Assembly: GCA_029211065.1 (NCBI GenBank)
Contig: JARGFK010000041.1
Location: 1-37,359 of the forward strand
Direction: 5' to 3'
Length of the DNA: 37,359 nt
From: Desulfobacterales bacterium
GTDB taxonomy: Bacteria; Desulfobacterota; Desulfobacteria; Desulfobacterales; JARGFK01
Numbering within the stretch: position 1 is the first letter of the stretch; every line of letters begins with the position of its first letter. Made by a program: the position numbers and the translations under genes. Shown piece by piece: positions 32,954 to 37,359 of this stretch. The notes beneath the pieces were generated by a model that was given only the letters and a program-made list of their open reading frames with translations, did no database searches and was not told the origin of the DNA.

Positions 32954-34219
32954 TCAGTGATCCGCCTTCTTACGTCCGCTGAGAATAGCCACCAATGCGC
33001 AAACAAACGTGAAGCCGGCGAAAAGCAGATATCCCAGTGAATAACTGTCGGTGTACGCGGCCACCCCTGCAAAAACCGGCGGTCCCACCACCACCCCCAG
33101 GAAGGTAAAAAAAAGACAGCCGCCGGTGGCGGCGCTGACCTGTCCGCCGGGCGCCAGGCGCGCCGCCTCTGCCAGGTAAACCCCGTTCCAGCCGATGGCA
33201 CTGGCGCCGAATACGATCACGACGATCCAGATGGCCGGGTACGGCCAGTCCGGCGAAAAACAGGCTGTCGCAACAGCCCCCAGCGACATCATAATTCCGA
33301 TCAATCCCAGCACCAGCGGCGGTTTTAAAAACCGATCGGCAATAATACCCCAGATGATCCTCCCAACGATACCGGCGATTTGGGCTGCAGAAAGGGTCAG
33401 CCCGGCGGCGATGAGCGCCATACCGATATTCTTTGTCAGGTAAATGACGAGGTAAGTAATCAGGCACAGCTGCATGCCGCCATAAAAAAATGAGATGATC
33501 GCCAGCCGCAGCAGTGGCCGGTGGGTCACCACCAGCCGCAGCGGCCCGGTCACGCCCTGAAAGGAAATCCGCCGGGCCGGCTCACGATCGCCGTCGATCC
33601 CCCTGCGGATCGGTTGTCCCAGGATTGCGCTCAGTCCGCAAATAGCCCCCACAATAACAACGGCATACTTCCAGCCCGCAAATAACACCAGGGACGGTAC
33701 GATCGCGCCGGCCATGGCCCCCCCCAGCGGAACCCCTGTTTGTTTGATGGAGAATACAAACGACATCAGGCTTGCCGGCGCATTGCGCGAAAGGATATGG
33801 GAACTGGCCGGCGTGACCGCACCATACCCCAAACCCAGAATCAGCGCGCTCAGGATCAATACCGGCACCGAACCCGCCGCCGCCAGGGCCAGCCCGATAC
33901 CGCAAACAAGCAGGCAGACCTGGCTGACCCGCAGGGCGCCGTAGCGGCCGATAAAATCAGCGCTCCACAGGCTTGAAAACATGCTGGTGATATAGATCAG
34001 ACCGATATAAATACCGACGCTGGTCGCGGAAATGCCGATGTCCCCGGCCGCCGTCGGCGCAAAAATCGGTGCAGCAAACGCCGCCATGGAAACCAGGGCC
34101 TGGATCACCAGTGTAGCTGTCAGGGGAATGGCGACACCCTTTTTATCCATAGAAACCATCTCTTTCATTACCGTTAATTGTGATTGATCCGTAGTCCGCA
34201 CTGTGATATCGACGCTCAT
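32954..34219 (-). CDS. MFS transporter (12-TM type)
   Basis: 421 residues from the first ATG; the ATG at 34168 or the one at 34147 (MDKKGVAIPLTATLVIQALV) may be the true start, since no clear Shine-Dalgarno precedes 34219. About 12 TM segments, with ADFIGRYGALRVSQ as the loop 2-3 MFS signature and a weakly conserved second-half repeat (IADRFLKPPLVLGLIG). The resemblance is to CynX/NimT or oxalate-formate-type importers, but substrate is unknown. It is divergent from ettA with about 126 bp between them and convergent with the decayed gene. Confidence 0.88.
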   Translation of the reverse strand: MSVDITVRTTDQSQLTVMKEMVSMDKKGVAIPLTATLVIQALVSMAAFAAPIFAPTAAGDIGISATSVGIYIGLIYITSMFSSLWSADFIGRYGALRVSQVCLLVCGIGLALAAAGSVPVLILSALILGLGYGAVTPASSHILSRNAPASLMSFVFSIKQTGVPLGGAMAGAIVPSLVLFAGWKYAVVIVGAICGLSAILGQPIRRGIDGDREPARRISFQGVTGPLRLVVTHRPLLRLAIISFFYGGMQLCLITYLVIYLTKNIGMALIAAGLTLSAAQIAGIVGRIIWGIIADRFLKPPLVLGLIGIMMSLGAVATACFSPDWPYPAIWIVVIVFGASAIGWNGVYLAEAARLAPGGQVSAATGGCLFFTFLGVVVGPPVFAGVAAYTDSYSLGYLLFAGFTFVCALVAILSGRKKADH

Positions 34220-34345
34220 ACGGAAGTTGGCTCTTTACCATTAATTCAAAAAGAAAACAGCTCTTTTTCCGCAAGGAATTTATAAAAACAATCGGTGCCT
34301 GTTTATTTCAGACATGGAAACCGATGATCTCATAAGGGGGACAAC

Positions 34346-36025
34346 GTGAGCAGCGAAATCAACAAAGTCATCTATTCGATGATCAGGGTCAGCAAGTATT
34401 ATGATAAAAAACCGGTATTAAAGGATATCTCACTGTCCTATTTCTACGGCGCCAAAATCGGCGTGCTGGGACTAAACGGTTCCGGTAAAACTTCTCTGCT
34501 GCGCATCCTTGCCGGGGTCGATCAGAATTTTAACGGCGAAACCGTCCTTTCGGAAGGATACACCGTCGGCTATCTGGAGCAGGAACCCCTGGTGAACGTG
34601 GATAAAACCGTTCGGCAGGTGGTTGAAGAAGGCGTCCAGGAAACAATGGATCTCCTAAAGGAGTTTGAAGAGATTAACGCCAAGTTTGCCGAACCCATGA
34701 GCGATGATGAAATGAACGCTCTGATCGAACGTCAGGGACAGGTCCAGGAAAAACTGGATGCCCAGGATGCCTGGGAGCTTGACTCGCGACTGGAAATGGC
34801 CATGGATGCCCTGCGCTGTCCCCCCGAAGAAACGTCGGTCACAATCCTTTCCGGCGGCGAAAAACGCCGGGTGGCGCTCTGCCGCCTGCTGCTGCAAAAG
34901 CCGGACATTCTGCTGCTGGATGAACCCACCAATCATCTGGATGCCGAAAGCGTCGCATGGCTCGAACAGCATTTGCAGAAATATCCGGGCACCGTCATTG
35001 CCGTCACCCATGACCGTTATTTTCTGGACAATGTCGCCGGCTGGATTCTCGAACTTGACCGGGGGGAAGGGATCCCCTGGAAGGGAAACTACTCCAGTTG
35101 GTTGGAGCAGAAACAGGAACGCCTGCGCCGGGAGGAGAAGTCCGAAGGCTCCCGCCAGAAAACCCTCCAGCGCGAACTGGAATGGATCCGCATGTCGCCC
35201 AAGGGCCGCCACACCAAGAGCCAGGCACGTATCAATTCATACGAAAAACTGCTTTCCCAGGAAGCTGAGGGTCGCGAAAAAGAGCTGGAACTTTATATTC
35301 CGCCGGGACCCCGCCTGGGCGATGTGGTCATTGAGGCTGAAAAAGTCGGCAAGGCCTACGGCGATCGCCTGCTGACTGAAAACATGGAATTCCGTTTGCC
35401 CCCCGGCGGAATTGTGGGGGTTATCGGTCCCAACGGCGCCGGCAAGACCACCCTGTTCAGGATGATCACGGACCAGGAAAAGCCGGACAGCGGCTCCTTC
35501 CGGCTGGGCGAGACGGTGAAACTGGCTTACATCGACCAGAACCGCGAACTGGATCCCAACAAGACGATCTGGGAAGAAATATCCGGCGGCAGCGATCAGA
35601 TTGAACTCGGCAATCGCCTGGTCAACTCCCGGGCCTATGTGGCCCGCTATAATTTATCCGGCAATGACCAGCAGAAAAAAATTGGAACCCTTTCCGGCGG
35701 GCAGCGCAACCGGGTGCATCTGGCCAAGATGCTCAAGGAAGGGGCCAACGTCATCCTCCTGGACGAACCCACCAACGATCTGGATGTCAACACCCTGCGG
35801 GCGCTGGAAGAAGCCCTGGAAAATTTCGGCGGCTGCGCCGTGGTGATCAGCCACGACCGCTGGTTCCTGGACCGCATTGCCACCCATATCCTGGCCTTTG
35901 AAGGCAACAGCCAGGTTGTTTTCTTTAATGGCAACTGGTCGGGATACGAAGCCGACCGCAAAAAGCGCCTGGGCGCGGCAGCCGACCGGCCCCACCGCAT
36001 CAAGTACCGCCGCCTGACGCGATAG
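34346..36025 (+). CDS. ettA: ABC-F ATPase, energy-dependent translational throttle EttA
   Basis: 559 residues, close to E. coli EttA (555). GTG start with AAGGGGG upstream. First [14 protein letters not shown] (about 41-51), [27 protein letters not shown]. Linker with the ARM/PtIM-type charged helix ([28 protein letters not shown]). Second [14 protein letters not shown] (about 360), [27 protein letters not shown]. Both catalytic glutamates are intact. EttA binds the ribosomal E site and adjusts translation elongation to ATP/ADP. No TM domain, so it is soluble. The call is secure. Confidence 0.96.
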   Translation: MSSEINKVIYSMIRVSKYYDKKPVLKDISLSYFYGAKIGVLGLNGSGKTSLLRILAGVDQNFNGETVLSEGYTVGYLEQEPLVNVDKTVRQVVEEGVQETMDLLKEFEEINAKFAEPMSDDEMNALIERQGQVQEKLDAQDAWELDSRLEMAMDALRCPPEETSVTILSGGEKRRVALCRLLLQKPDILLLDEPTNHLDAESVAWLEQHLQKYPGTVIAVTHDRYFLDNVAGWILELDRGEGIPWKGNYSSWLEQKQERLRREEKSEGSRQKTLQRELEWIRMSPKGRHTKSQARINSYEKLLSQEAEGREKELELYIPPGPRLGDVVIEAEKVGKAYGDRLLTENMEFRLPPGGIVGVIGPNGAGKTTLFRMITDQEKPDSGSFRLGETVKLAYIDQNRELDPNKTIWEEISGGSDQIELGNRLVNSRAYVARYNLSGNDQQKKIGTLSGGQRNRVHLAKMLKEGANVILLDEPTNDLDVNTLRALEEALENFGGCAVVISHDRWFLDRIATHILAFEGNSQVVFFNGNWSGYEADRKKRLGAAADRPHRIKYRRLTR

Positions 36026-36223
36026 GTGCTTTTTGGGACCTTCCAATTCACAACCAGGAGGTGCGAATAATTCAAACCTTATTTAAACAAACACGGCTAA
36101 AGGATATTTGAACCGTTTGTTTAGCAGTTTTATTTGTTGGAAATTAAGGGAACGTTTACCGAATAAAATTTTTCGGAAGTGGAGATAATGCCCCTTCGAT
36201 TCCTGTAATACACTTAAATCCCG

Positions 36224-36253
36224 TTGACAGATTCAGCTGTTTCCCCTATTTTA
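36224..36253 (+). promoter_or_regulatory. Candidate sigma70 promoter for the HEPN/MNT pair
   Basis: TTGACA (36224-36229), 18 bp, TATTTT (36248-36253), about 60 bp before the HEPN start. The 278-bp gap after ettA otherwise shows only AT-rich DNA; a second TATAAT near 36272 lacks a good -35. Confidence 0.4.
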
Positions 36254-36315
36254 TCATTAAGCGTGTATCTGATATATAATAGCTTATTCCTGAATTAACG
36301 GCATTGTTAAACTCC

Positions 36316-36711
36316 ATGGATAAGATTGTAAAGAACTGGGTAGCTACATCAAACTACGATATTCTAACTGCCGATGCTATGTTCAAGGCTGGCCGATATC
36401 TTTATGTAGTGTTTATGTGTCACCTTGCCATGGAAAAAATGCTGAAAGCATTGCTGGCGCATAAGCATCCCGAAGATATGCCCCCGAAGATTCATAATCT
36501 GATTGTCCTGTCACAAAGGGCAAATATATCACCACCTGATGATCTTAAGGATTTTTTGCAAAGAATCGATAATGTCAGTATTGCTACCCGGTACCCCGAA
36601 GATCTTCGGACATTGTCGAAAGAATTTAATCAGGACACGGCCAAACGGATACTAATCGACACAAAGAGAATGTTAAAGTGGTTCAAGCAACACCTAAAAT
36701 CAGAAGAATAA
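36316..36711 (+). CDS. HEPN domain protein of an MNT/HEPN pair
   Basis: 131 residues from the ATG at 36316; an in-frame TTG at 36304 also exists and neither has a clear Shine-Dalgarno. Family marks: SNYDILTADAMFKAGRYLYV, FMCHLAMEKMLKALLAHKH and the C-terminal ATRYPEDL, typical of all-helical HEPN partners of minimal nucleotidyltransferases. The RX4-6H catalytic motif of toxic HEPN RNases is not visible, so this could be an inactive or non-RNase HEPN. It overlaps the next gene by 34 bp, showing tight coupling. DNA here is AT-richer than the main operons, suggesting a horizontally acquired module. Confidence 0.85.
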   Translation: MDKIVKNWVATSNYDILTADAMFKAGRYLYVVFMCHLAMEKMLKALLAHKHPEDMPPKIHNLIVLSQRANISPPDDLKDFLQRIDNVSIATRYPEDLRTLSKEFNQDTAKRILIDTKRMLKWFKQHLKSEE

Positions 36712-37007
36712 TATTCCGGTACATAAAAAACCTCAGCGAATTGGGAGTACCTGTTGAAACGGTCTACCTTTTTGGGTCACAGGTGCGTCAGAACATCACG
36801 ATGGGAAGCGATGTAGACATAGCCGTTATATCACCGTTGTTTGAAAAGATGAGTCTTTGGGACAAGGCGGGCTTCCTGGGAAAAGCTGCATGGGATATAC
36901 CTTTCCCGATGGATGTTCTTGGATTTGCACCTTCTCAGGTAAGAAATGCAGAGCCTGGCACGTTGCTTGGTCATATACTGAAAAGCGGAATTGAAATTAC
37001 GCATTGA
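36678..37007 (+). CDS. Minimal nucleotidyltransferase (MNT), HEPN partner
   Basis: 109 residues with a GTG start that overlaps the HEPN gene by 34 bp; AGAGA lies upstream. The catalytic GSX10DXD motif is exact: GSQVRQNITMGSDVDIAV. A third acidic residue is likely near FPMDVLGF. MNT antitoxins can AMPylate the HEPN toxin and silence it. Since the HEPN here lacks an obvious RNase motif, the pair may have another role. Small, AT-rich, likely mobile. Confidence 0.88.
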   Translation: MVQATPKIRRIIFRYIKNLSELGVPVETVYLFGSQVRQNITMGSDVDIAVISPLFEKMSLWDKAGFLGKAAWDIPFPMDVLGFAPSQVRNAEPGTLLGHILKSGIEITH

Positions 37008-37191
37008 TCTGCTTTGCGACCAATTACTGATAATCGAATAATCGGAATCTCACAATCACATATCAATCTCCTGTAGCTTCTACGTTTATTAAACAGTGTG
37101 GCATATCATTCTCACTCCGCACTGAAATCGCATCTGACCTGAGCCCGGACAGTGGCCAAAAAATAAAATTTAAACACTTAAGGAGGGTATC

Positions 37192-37359
37192 ATGGCAACC
37201 CAAGACAAATGTTGTACGATTGTGCCTTACTTCAAGGTTCATGAAGGCAAGCTTGAAGTTTTTAAGTTGTTGTGCGAACAGTTTGTTGAAAAAACAGATG
37301 AGGAACCCAAATGCCTCTATTATGGATTTAGTTTTGATGGCGACCAGGTGCATTGCCGT
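37192..37359 (+). CDS. Antibiotic-biosynthesis-monooxygenase (ABM)-like protein, 3' end off window
   Basis: The ATG at 37192 follows AAGGAGGG (spaced 5-6 nt). The 56 visible residues begin MATQDKCCTIVPYFKVHEGK and continue with LEVFKLLCEQFVEKTDEEPK and the CLYYGFSF strand. This beta-alpha-beta-beta arrangement fits the ABM/quinol-monooxygenase barrel. The window ends at 37359, so the rest of the gene is missing. The call rests on half a domain. Confidence 0.6.
   Translation, partial: MATQDKCCTIVPYFKVHEGKLEVFKLLCEQFVEKTDEEPKCLYYGFSFDGDQVHCR

Overview
The window looks like chromosome from an anaerobic Desulfobacterota bacterium, close to sulfate-reducing Desulfobacteraceae or Desulfatiglans-type aromatic degraders. 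This is inferred from gene content: a split PEP-synthase-like pair with a UbiD decarboxylase, a PaaK-type CoA ligase, DUF3786 and Fe-S proteins, a GrdB-like selenoprotein, a tripartite tricarboxylate transporter, and interspersed repeats I associate with this group. No rRNA, tRNA, CRISPR array or complete insertion sequence was seen.

Region 1 (1-5.3 kb). A partial MazE/AbrB-type antitoxin leaves the left edge on the minus strand. A plus-strand operon follows: class-I glutamine amidotransferase-like hydrolase, 14-TM-type MFS transporter and two Tm-1-like (UPF0261) proteins.

Region 2 (5.3-15 kb) is the core. A LysR regulator faces away from a long plus-strand operon. The operon holds a swivelling phospho-histidine subunit, a separate ATP-grasp subunit, a UbiD decarboxylase, a stand-alone response regulator, a third Tm-1-like protein, a PaaK-like CoA ligase and a 56-residue protein. 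The first three genes match the logic of anaerobic phenol activation: ATP-driven phosphorylation, then carboxylation, then CoA-thioester formation. The substrate cannot be read from sequence; phenol, aniline and related hydroxy- or amino-aromatics are the known precedents.

Region 3 (15-23.4 kb) has an Fe-S/DUF3786 protein, a ferredoxin-like protein with extra cysteines, a D-2-hydroxyacid dehydrogenase and a large PAS-PAS-GAF-GAF histidine kinase. Next come a MoCo-carrier-like protein and a GrdB-family selenoprotein whose in-frame UGA is followed at once by a clean SECIS-like hairpin, then a secreted hypothetical protein and a YajD-type HNH protein.

Region 4 (23.3-36 kb) has a tctC-tctA-tctB transporter operon (minus), an MFS-HEAT gene split by an in-frame TGA, a CPA2 antiporter, a double NIPSNAP protein, a decayed spermidine-synthase-like gene beside a repeat, an MFS transporter (minus) and ettA.

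Region 5 (36-37.4 kb) is an AT-richer HEPN/MNT pair and the start of an ABM-type monooxygenase cut by the right edge.

The main points for follow-up are the selenoprotein, the substrate of the phosphorylation/carboxylation operon, and the three Tm-1-like paralogues that flank it.
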